DNA of 10,477 nucleotides from Phycisphaerae bacterium (GCA_029259995.1 JAJDEC010000332.1:1-10477); one strand, 5' to 3'. Positions 1 to 7,354 are shown, counted from the stretch's first letter. Translations and numbers: made by a program. Notes: generated by a model from the letters alone, not told the origin.

Positions 1-243
1 ATTGCAATCGGCGCTCGTCATCATGTTGCCGTCGGGATCCGCCGGGTCGAGATCGCACACGTCGGGAATCGCGTTGGCGTTGCAATCGGCAAGGACGATT
101 CCGTCGTCGTCCGGATCGGCAGGATCAAGTTCGCACGCATCGGGCGCCCCGTTGCCATTGCAGTCCGGGCTGACGATCGTGTCACCATCCGGGTCGGCCG
201 GGTCGACGTCGCATTCGTCGAGGACGCCGTTGGCATTGCAGTC
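1..243 (-). repeat. Second run of 78-nt (26-residue) calcium-loop modules, cut by the window edge
   Basis: Residues 966-1046 of the double-propeller protein contain three full 26-residue modules and the start of a fourth. Each follows the pattern DCNxNGxxDxCDxDPxDPDG with a short spacer. The alternating Asp/Asn spacing resembles thrombospondin type 3 or EF-hand-like calcium loops, and each module has two cysteines that could pair. At DNA level this gives a diverged tandem repeat of 78-nt period. The array continues past base 1, so its total length is unknown. Confidence 0.85.
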
Positions 244-3138
244 GAGACCGTATTCCAGAAGATAGGCCGCATTACGAGCCCCAACAATCAAGCGACTCCG
301 AGCCGCTGACACCGAGTCACCGAATCTGTCCAACTCAATCAGGGGATTCGTAGTCAATTCCGTTTGCTCGATCCAGGCAACACCGTCATTTGCAAATTCG
401 TACACACTTCCATTATTGGCATTGAACCCACCCCCATGATCGGACGCAGAAGCGCCAATGTATAGACGCGAACCGTTCAGAGTGACTGATCGTTCGGATT
501 CGCCGAATCCATCGTTGTCGCCGCCAAGTACCGTCAGGATCTGATCTTCAACCCATGAGCCGCCGTCAAAGTGAAACGAATAGACTCGTCCGCCCGTCGC
601 AGTTGATGCAGTAAGACGATCACCCAAGAGCGAGACAGTACGCCCGAATCGCTGATTAGCATCAGGTATGCTGGGTGTAAGCTTCGCGAACTGGGACCAG
701 GCAAGTCCATCGAACTCAAATACATACACTGCTCCAAGCGCACTGACCGTTTGACTATCAGAGACTGCGCCCGCAATAATCCGATCTTCATGAACGTCAA
801 TCGAGAAGCCAAGTTCAGCGCCGAAGGAAGGATCGGATGCGGTCAGCGTTGCTGTGAGGCTCCAACTACCCGCAACGCGTTCATAAACGAATACCGCACC
901 GGAGTTGCCATTGACGAAATCGGCGTCCGGCGCTCCGATGACGATTCGGTCCGCTGAGATCTCCACGATCTGACCAAATCGATCGACGCTCTCTGAAAGC
1001 ACGGCTTCCTCAAGCCAATCGACTCCATTAAATCGATAAACGTACGCTCGTTCGCCGTTGAACGTACCGATGACGATTCGATCGCCGTGGATTGCAACGG
1101 TCGCCCCGAAAAGCATCGACGCCGTCGGGTTGCTCGGGGTCAGCTTGACTTCCGGAGTCCACACGCCGCCGATTCGTCTGAAGACAAAGGCCGCTCCGCC
1201 ATTGTTCGCCACTTCGTCGTCGAGGTCCGCTCCAATAACAGCTACGTCCCCGAATATATCGACGTCGTCGCCAAATCGAATCGTGTCGTCGTTATTCGGC
1301 GCGGTAAGTCGAGCTGCTTGCCGCCAAACGCCAAATTCACACTCATCCGGCACGCCATTGCTATTGCAATCCAGGCTGACCAGCGCGTTTCCGTCCGGAT
1401 CGCCGGGATCGACGTCACATACATCGGGAACGCCGTTTTCATTGCAATCTGCTTCGCACTCGTCGGGAATCGCGTTGGTGTTGCAGTCGGCACTCGTCTC
1501 ACCGTTCCCGTCGGGATCGGCCGGATCAACGTCGCATCCGTCGGGAAGATCATTACCGTTGCAGTCGGGGGCGACTTCGCCGTCAGCATCCGGATCGAGC
1601 GGATCAACGTCACATGCATCGATCACGCCGTTGTTATCACAGTCCGACGCAATCATGCCGTCGTTGTCGGGATCGAGCGGGTTCAGGTCGCAGACGTCGA
1701 GCACGCCGTTGCCGTCGCAGTCATTTCCCGCGAGTTCGTCAATGTCGGGGATGCCGTTGATGTTGCAGTCATCGGGACCGCCGAGGACCGATCGTGCAAC
1801 GAAGAGATCGCTGTCTGTCCCGAGCGTGCCGTTGAGTGAATTTCCGGAATCGAAGACTGCGACCCAATGTCCGGCGCCGTCGTTGGCGATACTCGGCGCA
1901 CCTTCGTCGTTGAATGGCTCAGGATTGTCGTCGATCGCGTTGGCATTCAGTGGTGCCGGAAAAGTCCACGTCGCGCCGGCGTCATCACTGCGGCTGAACA
2001 GGATGTCGAAGTCTGAGCCAATCGTATTTCCCAGCGATTCCTCGGCGGCCCACGTCACCAGCCAGTGAACCCCGTCATTCGATATCTCCAGTTCGAACGC
2101 AGCCTGGCTGATCGTATCAAAGTACGGATGCAGTTGTGTCGGCGGGCTCCACGTCAGGCCGTTGTCCGTGCTTCGGCTGATGACGATATCCGAGTTGTAA
2201 TCCGGTCCGATCGCCGCGAATTGTTCGCTTTCCCAGATTGCAATCCACACGCCGGCGCCGTCGGTCGCGACCGCAGACCGTTGCTCGATGATCATGTTGC
2301 TAGTGTCGAGGGCCGTCGGCGCAGACCAGTTCAATCCGGCATCATTCGAGCGGCTATAGTAAATCCCCTCGATCGTATCCCATGTGACGATCACCGTGCC
2401 GGCGCCGTCGGTCGTGATAGATGGATTCAGGTCGGCGGCGGAATCGATGGCTGCGTTTGTGTTCAGGGGTGCCGTGTCCGACCACGTAAGGCCATCGTCA
2501 ATGCTGCGTACGAAGAGCAGATCGCCCTCATCGTCGAGCATGCCGTCGATATCCGCATTCGATTTCCAGACGGCGATCCATGTCGTTGCAGTCACTGCGG
2601 CGAGTCGGACATCAAAGTCGTTTCCCGGCAGGATCTGGGCATTGGAGTCCAGCCACGTCGCGTCTGACCATGTCTGACCGCTGTCCGTGCTTCGTGAGAA
2701 AGCAACATCGCCACCTGTCGTGCTGACGCCACCTGCCTCAACGTTGGTCGTCGTATCCCATGCACAAATCCATGTGCCGGTTCCATTTGTCGCGATGTCG
2801 GGAAACTCATCGGTACAACAGTCCTCCAAGGCGAGATGGTTCAGCGTTTGCGGATCGGTCCAGGTCATTCCGTTGTCAAGACTGCGCGAAAAGAGAATGT
2901 CTCGCTCTCCATTGATTCCGGTGACGTCAGTCAAGGTCCAGGATCCTTCCCATGTAACGATCCATGTTCCGCTACCGTCGGACGCGATCCGTGCGTGCCA
3001 ATCCACGGCGTCATCGATCGACGCGGTGGAATTCAGTAGTTGTGGTCCGGTCCATTGTTGGGCTTGAATCCGGTGCGAATCGATGAAGGGAAATAGAAGC
3101 GTTAGTATGATCGCACATCGTTGAATGCTGCATTGCAT
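1..3138 (-). CDS. Secreted double beta-propeller protein (Asp-box/BNR module + FG-GAP-like module) with calcium-loop linkers; 3' end outside window
   Basis: One frame stays open from the ATG at 3138 to base 1: 1046 codons with no stop, so the C-terminus is missing. The start is well supported, with GGAGGA at 3145-3150 ending 6 nt before ATG. Residues 1-26 form a signal peptide (hydrophobic AIILTLLFPF, then IQA before QQW), so export is predicted. Residues about 29-450 contain seven modules of the form WxxPxxLN...DGxGxWIxxW...DIxFSRS. Six end in an Asp box (for example SRSTDNGLTW), as in sialidase/BNR propellers; the seventh has lost it. Residues 457-601 are Cys/Asp-rich calcium-loop modules. 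Residues 604-965 hold seven FG-GAP-like repeats (RFGxxV...DRIVIGA...GAVYVFxxxGxxW), as in integrin-alpha-type propellers. Calcium-loop modules resume at 966. No sialidase catalytic set was identified, so adhesion or a structural surface role is more likely than hydrolysis. Exact ligand and function are unknown. The family assignments rest on motif reading only. Confidence 0.9.
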   Translation of the reverse strand, partial: MQCSIQRCAIILTLLFPFIDSHRIQAQQWTGPQLLNSTASIDDAVDWHARIASDGSGTWIVTWEGSWTLTDVTGINGERDILFSRSLDNGMTWTDPQTLNHLALEDCCTDEFPDIATNGTGTWICAWDTTTNVEAGGVSTTGGDVAFSRSTDSGQTWSDATWLDSNAQILPGNDFDVRLAAVTATTWIAVWKSNADIDGMLDDEGDLLFVRSIDDGLTWSDTAPLNTNAAIDSAADLNPSITTDGAGTVIVTWDTIEGIYYSRSNDAGLNWSAPTALDTSNMIIEQRSAVATDGAGVWIAIWESEQFAAIGPDYNSDIVISRSTDNGLTWSPPTQLHPYFDTISQAAFELEISNDGVHWLVTWAAEESLGNTIGSDFDILFSRSDDAGATWTFPAPLNANAIDDNPEPFNDEGAPSIANDGAGHWVAVFDSGNSLNGTLGTDSDLFVARSVLGGPDDCNINGIPDIDELAGNDCDGNGVLDVCDLNPLDPDNDGMIASDCDNNGVIDACDVDPLDPDADGEVAPDCNGNDLPDGCDVDPADPDGNGETSADCNTNAIPDECEADCNENGVPDVCDVDPGDPDGNALVSLDCNSNGVPDECEFGVWRQAARLTAPNNDDTIRFGDDVDIFGDVAVIGADLDDEVANNGGAAFVFRRIGGVWTPEVKLTPSNPTASMLFGATVAIHGDRIVIGTFNGERAYVYRFNGVDWLEEAVLSESVDRFGQIVEISADRIVIGAPDADFVNGNSGAVFVYERVAGSWSLTATLTASDPSFGAELGFSIDVHEDRIIAGAVSDSQTVSALGAVYVFEFDGLAWSQFAKLTPSIPDANQRFGRTVSLLGDRLTASTATGGRVYSFHFDGGSWVEDQILTVLGGDNDGFGESERSVTLNGSRLYIGASASDHGGGFNANNGSVYEFANDGVAWIEQTELTTNPLIELDRFGDSVSAARSRLIVGARNAAYLLEYGLDCNANGVLDECDVDPADPDGDTIVSPDCNGNGAPDACELDPADPDDDGIVLADCNANAIPDVCDLDPADPDGNMMTSADCN
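1336..1770 (-). repeat. First run of calcium-loop modules, the linker between the two propellers
   Basis: Residues 457-601 hold seven units that start with DC(N/D). Four are full 26-residue modules, two are 13-residue half modules ending in DECE, and the first is an atypical unit ending DIDELAG. The 13/26 spacing suggests growth by duplication of whole or half units. The conserved Asp/Asn positions suggest Ca2+ binding and the paired Cys suggest disulfides. This would give a stiff, calcium-dependent rod between the two propellers. That structural reading is inference from the motif. Confidence 0.82.
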
Positions 3139-3144
3139 CTGCAA

Positions 3145-3150
3145 TCCTCC
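3145..3150 (-). promoter_or_regulatory. Shine-Dalgarno site of the double-propeller gene
   Basis: The minus strand reads GGAGGA followed by six bases and then ATG at 3138. A second ATG at 3133 is out of frame. This site fixes the start of the gene and confirms that the signal peptide is complete. Confidence 0.8.
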
Positions 3151-3211
3151 GGACAGGTTCTTGATTCGCGAATACCGGCCATGTGACGGCTGACAGTGCG
3201 TGCGAGACTTG

Positions 3212-3235
3212 GCGTCTTCGCGGTACTCGAAGCGC
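3212..3235 (-). other. Possible 5' leader hairpin of the double-propeller gene
   Basis: The minus strand contains GCG-CTTCG, a 7-nt loop, then CGAAG-A-CGC. This makes an 8-bp stem with a single bulged base. It lies between the proposed promoter and the ribosome-binding site, inside the predicted roughly 210-nt leader. It could be a stability element. It could also be chance in G+C-rich DNA. Confidence 0.25.
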
Positions 3236-3355
3236 TCTGGAAATCTCATGCCCGAGAGTATCGCTCGAATGACAGGCGCGACAGGCAATCGAGCAGACGC
3301 GAAGGGGCCAGGTTGCACGTCAAGCAAAGGGCAGTGCTGACTTGAATGGAGTGCA

Positions 3356-3386
3356 ATTATAACGGCAGGGATTTCAATGTTGTCAG
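3356..3386 (-). promoter_or_regulatory. Sigma70-like promoter candidate for the double-propeller gene
   Basis: The minus strand reads CTGACA (3386-3381), a 19-bp spacer and a perfect TATAAT (3361-3356). The spacer is 2 bp longer than optimal. The predicted transcript would start near 3349 and carry a leader of about 210 nt. The site lies in a locally A+T-richer stretch of an otherwise G+C-rich window, which adds support. Confidence 0.5.
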
Positions 3387-3865
3387 AAAACAGTCAATGC
3401 AAATGACAGGACAACTTGACGATTCGTCGGAAAATCGGGGCGGCCGCCTGGGATTCTTGGGCGCCGAACCGAATTCTTGCAACGAGTCGCGAGCGCGACG
3501 GTGTCCTGATTGTTCGAATGTACATCGGCCGCTGAAAGGTCAGTCAATCCGGATCGCATCAACAAGCCGCATGGATATTTGCACGGAGTTCCCATGCTCA
3601 TGCAAATGCAGATCGGCCGCATGTCAAGGCCGAGTGGCACCGTCAACGGCCGGGCGGCGCTGTCGGCTGCCAAATGGGTGCCACTGGTGCTCAAGCCACC
3701 AATGCCACCCGCGCGGCTTGAAATCGAGTTGCGCGGTGTTGGGCGCCGCGTGCTGAGATCGCCCGGACCGCCTCGGCGGTGCGTTTCGGGGCGTTCGGGC
3801 CCGCCAAATCCGCACGATTCTCCGTATCAACTGTTGCATTCATGGAGCCGCTCGCCGCGGTCGGG
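3387..3865. other. Gene-free intergenic stretch between divergent genes
   Basis: No frame here is convincing. The open frames of about 100-135 codons on both strands give Cys/Arg-rich or low-complexity translations with no recognisable domain, overlap each other, and have no good ribosome-binding site. The right-hand part (about 3676-3780) is dense in inverted repeats, listed separately. Apart from the promoters and those hairpins I see nothing definable. Confidence 0.6.
3676..3780 (+). other. Cluster of consecutive inverted repeats, possible structured RNA or leader
   Basis: Four stem-loops lie almost end to end. At 3676-3710, GGGTG and TGGTG pair with CACCA and CACCC around a 7-nt loop, with an internal loop. 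At 3709-3736 an 11-bp stem encloses a 6-nt loop; it includes three G-U pairs that would only pair on the plus-strand RNA. At 3741-3764, GGGCG pairs with CGCCC. At 3767-3780, ACCGCC pairs with GGCGGT. No T-run follows, so these are not classical intrinsic terminators. The promoter candidate for the LamG gene lies downstream of the cluster, so it need not be part of that mRNA. An independent small RNA, a protein-binding region or chance are all possible. Confidence 0.3.
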
Positions 3866-3871
3866 TATGAT
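3866..3871 (+). promoter_or_regulatory. Candidate -10 element for the LamG-dockerin gene
   Basis: TATGAT matches the sigma70 -10 consensus at five of six positions and lies 78 bp upstream of the ATG at 3949, giving a leader of about 70 nt. The -35 region at the proper distance (TGGAGC, 3843-3848) is poor. The promoter is therefore weak or depends on an activator, or this call is wrong. Confidence 0.35.
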
Positions 3872-3948
3872 GGGCGTTTGAGCTCGGGCCATTGGGAATG
3901 ACGTTTCGGTCACGAAGAGTCGACGTACATCTGATCCCGGAGGCCGTC

Positions 3949-5571
3949 ATGCGCGTGCGCGAATTTCGTATCGTCATGTATCTATCAGCGTGGATGGTCG
4001 CGGCATCGATCAGCCCATCATCGCTGGCCGCCCATCAGGCCCGCGATCTCTATATCGCACTCGCCGCATCGGCGACGAGCCAGTGTTCGCCCGACATTCC
4101 AACCTGCACCTATCCGCAAGTGTCGTGCCTGAGCAGCGAGAATCTTCCGCTGAACCCGTTCGATGATGGCATCGCGGATGATTTCTGCCCGCCGGTCGAA
4201 CCCGCTTCGCCCGGCACACTGCTTATTCAGTCCGGGCTTTGCGCAAACTCCGTTCCGTTCGATACGGTACCCGCCGTCGGCTCATTCTGTCACACGATCA
4301 CCGGCATCCCCGTGGATGTGACGCATGCGATATTGGAAATTCGGCTTCGCGCCCACGCCAATAGCGCGGACGCGTGCAATGACTCGATCTCGCTTCAAAA
4401 CGTGGGCGGAACAAATTTCATCTGGTCCTACTTCATCGGTACCGGCCCGCAGGTCATGCCCTGCAATGGTTTCGGAATTCTGCCGAATCCATGGCAGAAC
4501 AACCGGGTCGAGACGCTCTGTCTCGATCTCGCCAATTTGCCCGGCGGCGGGAACGTGCTGACGCAGATGACGATCGACGGGCGGCTCGATGTTTACGTGG
4601 AGAACAACACGGGCGTCGACTACGTGCGTCTCTGGATGACGCGTTGCTCTTGCGAGCCGGCCCCGACCGATCTCGTCGCATGGTGGCCGCTCGATGAGGA
4701 GGAGCCGCTCGGCGTCGGTAACGGATTGTCTAACGTGCGCGATCTGTCGCCGAACAAGCTTCACGGCGATGTCGTGGATGGACCGGCTGTTTATCCGAAT
4801 CTGGGCATGGTCGACGGCGCCTACACGCAGGGCGGTCTGCTCAGCGATCCGTCGCTTGTCGTCGTGCCACATGATGCCGCTATTGGTTTTGACACGGGCA
4901 ACTTCACGATCGACGCCTGGGTTATTCTCTTCGGGCAGGCGGATGCGTCGATCTATCGCTATGTCGTCTCCAAGATGACGGACGCACCGACTTTCGTTGG
5001 CTACCGATTCTGGTTTACGAATGACACACTGGTTCTCACGCTTGGCAACGGCTTTCCCGTATCGTTCAACTCGAATCACACGATCACGGATGACGAATGG
5101 CATTTCGTTGCAGTGACCGTCAATCGGGCCAACAACGACATGTACTTCTACGTTGACGGTGAACAAGTTGCGGCAGGCGACTTGTCCGTCTTTTCAGGGG
5201 CCATCGGCAACGGTGTTCCGCTGCAAATCGGGGGTGGGAACGCCGTGTTCGTTGGTGCCCCCGGCTTCTTCGGTCGAATCGACGAAGTCGAGCTGTTCGA
5301 TCGTGCGCTCGAGCCCGAAGAGATTTCGGCGATCTATCTGGTGGGGACGGCTGGCAAGTGCAAATGCATCTGCCCGGCCGACGTCAATCAGGACAACGTG
5401 ATCAACGGACTGGACCTCGGCGCGTTCAATCGATGCCTGCTGGAACAACCGATCGACGGTGACTACTGCCGGTGCGCCGATATGAACAATGATGGATTTG
5501 AGAACACAGGGGATGTTGATTTGTTTGTAAGTGCGTTACTGAATCTATCGGGGCCGTGTCCGCCTTACTGA
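3949..5571 (+). CDS. Secreted LamG (concanavalin A-like) protein with C-terminal dockerin-like domain
   Basis: The product has 540 residues. The ATG at 3949 is preferred over an in-frame ATG at 3892 because GGAGG (3939-3943) stands 5 nt before it and the protein then begins with a clean signal peptide (MRVREFR, hydrophobic core, SLAA near residue 28). Residues about 30-238 form a Cys-containing, probably beta-rich domain I do not recognise. Residues about 241-467 form a LamG/laminin_G_3 sandwich, with the hallmarks FTIDAWV, DDEWHFVAVTV followed by FYVDGE, and GRIDEVELFDRALEPEEI near the end. Residues 478-489 and 511-522 are two calcium loops (DVNQDNVINGLD and DMNNDGFENTGD) in dockerin-like arrangement, each preceded by Cys-rich sequence. 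LamG domains usually bind glycans or proteins; dockerin-like tails are common in planctomycete secreted proteins without any cellulosome. No catalytic domain is visible, so a binding or surface-display role is inferred. Confidence 0.88.
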   Translation: MRVREFRIVMYLSAWMVAASISPSSLAAHQARDLYIALAASATSQCSPDIPTCTYPQVSCLSSENLPLNPFDDGIADDFCPPVEPASPGTLLIQSGLCANSVPFDTVPAVGSFCHTITGIPVDVTHAILEIRLRAHANSADACNDSISLQNVGGTNFIWSYFIGTGPQVMPCNGFGILPNPWQNNRVETLCLDLANLPGGGNVLTQMTIDGRLDVYVENNTGVDYVRLWMTRCSCEPAPTDLVAWWPLDEEEPLGVGNGLSNVRDLSPNKLHGDVVDGPAVYPNLGMVDGAYTQGGLLSDPSLVVVPHDAAIGFDTGNFTIDAWVILFGQADASIYRYVVSKMTDAPTFVGYRFWFTNDTLVLTLGNGFPVSFNSNHTITDDEWHFVAVTVNRANNDMYFYVDGEQVAAGDLSVFSGAIGNGVPLQIGGGNAVFVGAPGFFGRIDEVELFDRALEPEEISAIYLVGTAGKCKCICPADVNQDNVINGLDLGAFNRCLLEQPIDGDYCRCADMNNDGFENTGDVDLFVSALLNLSGPCPPY

Positions 5572-5592
5572 TGGGCGAATAAGCGGGTCGAC

Positions 5593-5616
5593 ATGGCACT
5601 GAATGATTCGTGCCGT
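5593..5616. terminator. Possible bidirectional terminator hairpin between convergent genes
   Basis: ATGGCAC pairs with GTGCCGT (one G-U pair), with GAA/TTC pairing further in after a bulged T and a 3-nt loop. It lies in the 54-bp gap between the ends of the LamG-dockerin gene and the MalG-like permease gene, where a shared terminator would be expected. There is no strong T-run on either side, so it would be a weak or Rho-assisted site at best. Confidence 0.3.
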
Positions 5617-5625
5617 CGCTTCATA

Positions 5626-6438
5626 TCACTGATCAATCCGCCGCATCAACCATCGCTGCCCGACCAGTACAATCACCAGCGGCGGAATCATGGACACAAC
5701 GGCCGCCGCCATCATCAGGTTCGGCCATGTGCCTTCCATCGCGTGGAACATGCGAAGACCGACGGAGGCGGGATAGGTTTCGAAGTCGGACAGGTAAATC
5801 ATCGGTGCGAAGAACGCGTTCCAACTGCCGACCGCACTCATCGCCGCCACGGCCGCGACGACGGGGCGAATCATCGGGAGCATGATGTGCCAGTAGAGTT
5901 GCCAGTTCGTCGCGCCTTCGAGTCGGGCGGCATCTTCGTAAGCGCGGGGAATACTCTTGAACGCCTGTCGAAAGAGGAACACGAAGAACCCGGACGCCGC
6001 CAGCCAGTGCGGCACGATCAGCGGCTTGTACGTGTTCACCCAGCCGAGCCGCTCGAAGATGAGGAACTGCGGCAGGATCAGCAGGTTCAGTGGGATGGCC
6101 ATCGTGGCGACGGCCAATGCAAACGCAATGCGCCGGCCTCGCCATCGCAGACGCGCAAATGCGAATCCGGCAACCGAGCAGGACAGGACGGCACCAATGG
6201 TCGAAGCGAGCGTGATCACGAAGGAGTTCGCAAGGAATCGTCCGAAGGGAAGTCGCGTCATCGCGGACGTGTAATTGTCCGTCGCAAATTCGCCGGTCGA
6301 TTCGTGCACTCCGCCCGGCGGCGCAAAGATGCGCTCTACTGGCTGCAGCGACGCCCAGACGGCCCACAGAACCGGCAGCAACAGGATCAGCGCGACGAGC
6401 ATTCGCGCAACAGTGTATTTCGTGACGGATCGGCGCAT
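5626..6438 (-). CDS. Carbohydrate ABC transporter permease, MalG-like
   Basis: The 270-residue inner-membrane protein is of usual length for the MalG/binding-protein-dependent permease family. The N-terminal segment at about residues 9-30 is hydrophobic, followed by a periplasmic stretch and five further hydrophobic segments. The cytoplasmic EAA loop, which docks on the ATPase, is at residues 168-191 (EDAARLEGAT, ending IMLP). The start at 6438 is chosen because an AGGAGG-type site (6448-6456) precedes it and the protein then begins like the family. The ATG follows the TGA of the MalF-like gene after a single base, so translation is very likely coupled. With the MalF-like partner it should form the import channel. 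The substrate is probably a sugar or oligosaccharide but cannot be read from the sequence. Confidence 0.92.
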   Translation of the reverse strand: MRRSVTKYTVARMLVALILLLPVLWAVWASLQPVERIFAPPGGVHESTGEFATDNYTSAMTRLPFGRFLANSFVITLASTIGAVLSCSVAGFAFARLRWRGRRIAFALAVATMAIPLNLLILPQFLIFERLGWVNTYKPLIVPHWLAASGFFVFLFRQAFKSIPRAYEDAARLEGATNWQLYWHIMLPMIRPVVAAVAAMSAVGSWNAFFAPMIYLSDFETYPASVGLRMFHAMEGTWPNLMMAAAVVSMIPPLVIVLVGQRWLMRRIDQ

Positions 6439-6439
6439 C

Positions 6440-7354
6440 TCAGCTGGCCTCCTCCTCGAAGTCGTAAACGACGAATCGTTTCCCCAGCCCAACCGCCGCG
6501 ATGGCGGCGAACCCGAGCAGACAAAGCAGCGCCAGGCCCTGCGCCAGCGCGTAGGCGAGTCGATGCCGCTCGAACGCGGATTGATACATATAGACGGAGG
6601 AGAACAGCAGCGCATTTCTCTGTTGCCAATTGGACATCAGGTAGGCTTTCTCGAAGGACTGCATCGAGATGACGAACAACGTCAACGCATTGAAAAGGAT
6701 CGCCGGCGAGATCTGCGGCAGCGTGATGAACAGGAATCGCTGCCGACGCGACGCCCCGTCAAGCATCGCGGCTTCGTGGACTGTTTCGCCGGATCGGAGC
6801 AGCGCGGCGAGAAAGATCAACATCGGTCCGCCCGCGTAGAAGAGATTCATCAGCACCAGCGACGGCCGCGCCCACGTCGCCGAATAAAGCCATGGCGGCG
6901 TGATCAGATCGAGACCGATGGACTGGCACACGAACCGCAATCCGCGATTGATGGGGCCGACCTGCGGATTCAGGAGCCACAACCAGATGAGGATCGTCGC
7001 GACGCCGGCGAGCATGTGTGGCGCATAGTAAATTGTCGCCCAAAGTCCGCGCCGTCTGGAATGTTTGACGAGGAGTGCGAGACTCAGGGCGACAGCGAGT
7101 TGGCAGGGCACGTTGACGGCGGCGTATGCGAAGCTGTTCATCAGCGCGATGCGGAACATACGATCTTCAAGGAGAGCTTTGAAATGATCAGCGCCGATCC
7201 ATTTGAGGGACGCGTTTGTCAGGCCGTCCCACGATGTGCAGGCAATCAACGACGCCGCCAGCAGCGGCAGGGCGTAGAGCAACACGAAGCCGATGAACCA
7301 CGGCAACGCGAATCGAACGCCGCCGCCGCCGTTGGGCATGGACGAACGATTCAT
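6440..7354 (-). CDS. Carbohydrate ABC transporter permease, MalF/UgpA-like
   Basis: The 304-residue multi-pass membrane protein has the short form typical of UgpA-like permeases, without the large periplasmic loop of E. coli MalF. About six hydrophobic segments are visible, the first at residues 15-38 (FALPWFIGFVLLY). The EAA loop is at residues 194-213 (EAAMLDGAS, ending ITLP), which identifies it as the partner of the MalG-like protein. The ATG overlaps the TGA of the solute-binding protein gene in an ATGA arrangement. GGAGA at 7361-7365, inside that upstream gene and 6 nt before ATG, serves as ribosome-binding site. The family role is well established; the substrate is unknown. Confidence 0.92.
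   Translation of the reverse strand: MNRSSMPNGGGGVRFALPWFIGFVLLYALPLLAASLIACTSWDGLTNASLKWIGADHFKALLEDRMFRIALMNSFAYAAVNVPCQLAVALSLALLVKHSRRRGLWATIYYAPHMLAGVATILIWLWLLNPQVGPINRGLRFVCQSIGLDLITPPWLYSATWARPSLVLMNLFYAGGPMLIFLAALLRSGETVHEAAMLDGASRRQRFLFITLPQISPAILFNALTLFVISMQSFEKAYLMSNWQQRNALLFSSVYMYQSAFERHRLAYALAQGLALLCLLGFAAIAAVGLGKRFVVYDFEEEAS

Noticed and set aside
1..1770. Regularly spaced repeats that could be taken for a CRISPR or satellite array
   Set aside because: The 78-nt period is in frame with a continuous minus-strand gene and encodes DCNxNG calcium-loop modules; repeats diverge at third codon positions and no constant repeat with unique spacers exists.
1058..2068. Plus-strand open frames of about 250-336 codons opposite the double-propeller gene
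   Set aside because: They are antisense shadows of the repeat-coding region. Their translations are Ser/Thr/Pro- or Val/Ile-rich repeats mirroring the DCN modules, with no domain and no ribosome-binding site.
29..3057. Sialidase enzyme activity for the Asp-box region
   Set aside because: Asp boxes occur in many non-catalytic propellers, and I could not identify the arginine triad, Tyr/Glu pair or FRIP-like motif of sialidases.
3346..3881. Open frames of 103-136 codons on both strands in the intergenic region
   Set aside because: They overlap one another, show Cys/Arg/Pro-rich translations without domains, and lack a convincing start signal.
4282..5166. Minus-strand 294-codon open frame opposite the LamG gene
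   Set aside because: The plus strand encodes a clear signal peptide, LamG and dockerin-like loops through the same bases; the antisense frame is an effect of codon bias.
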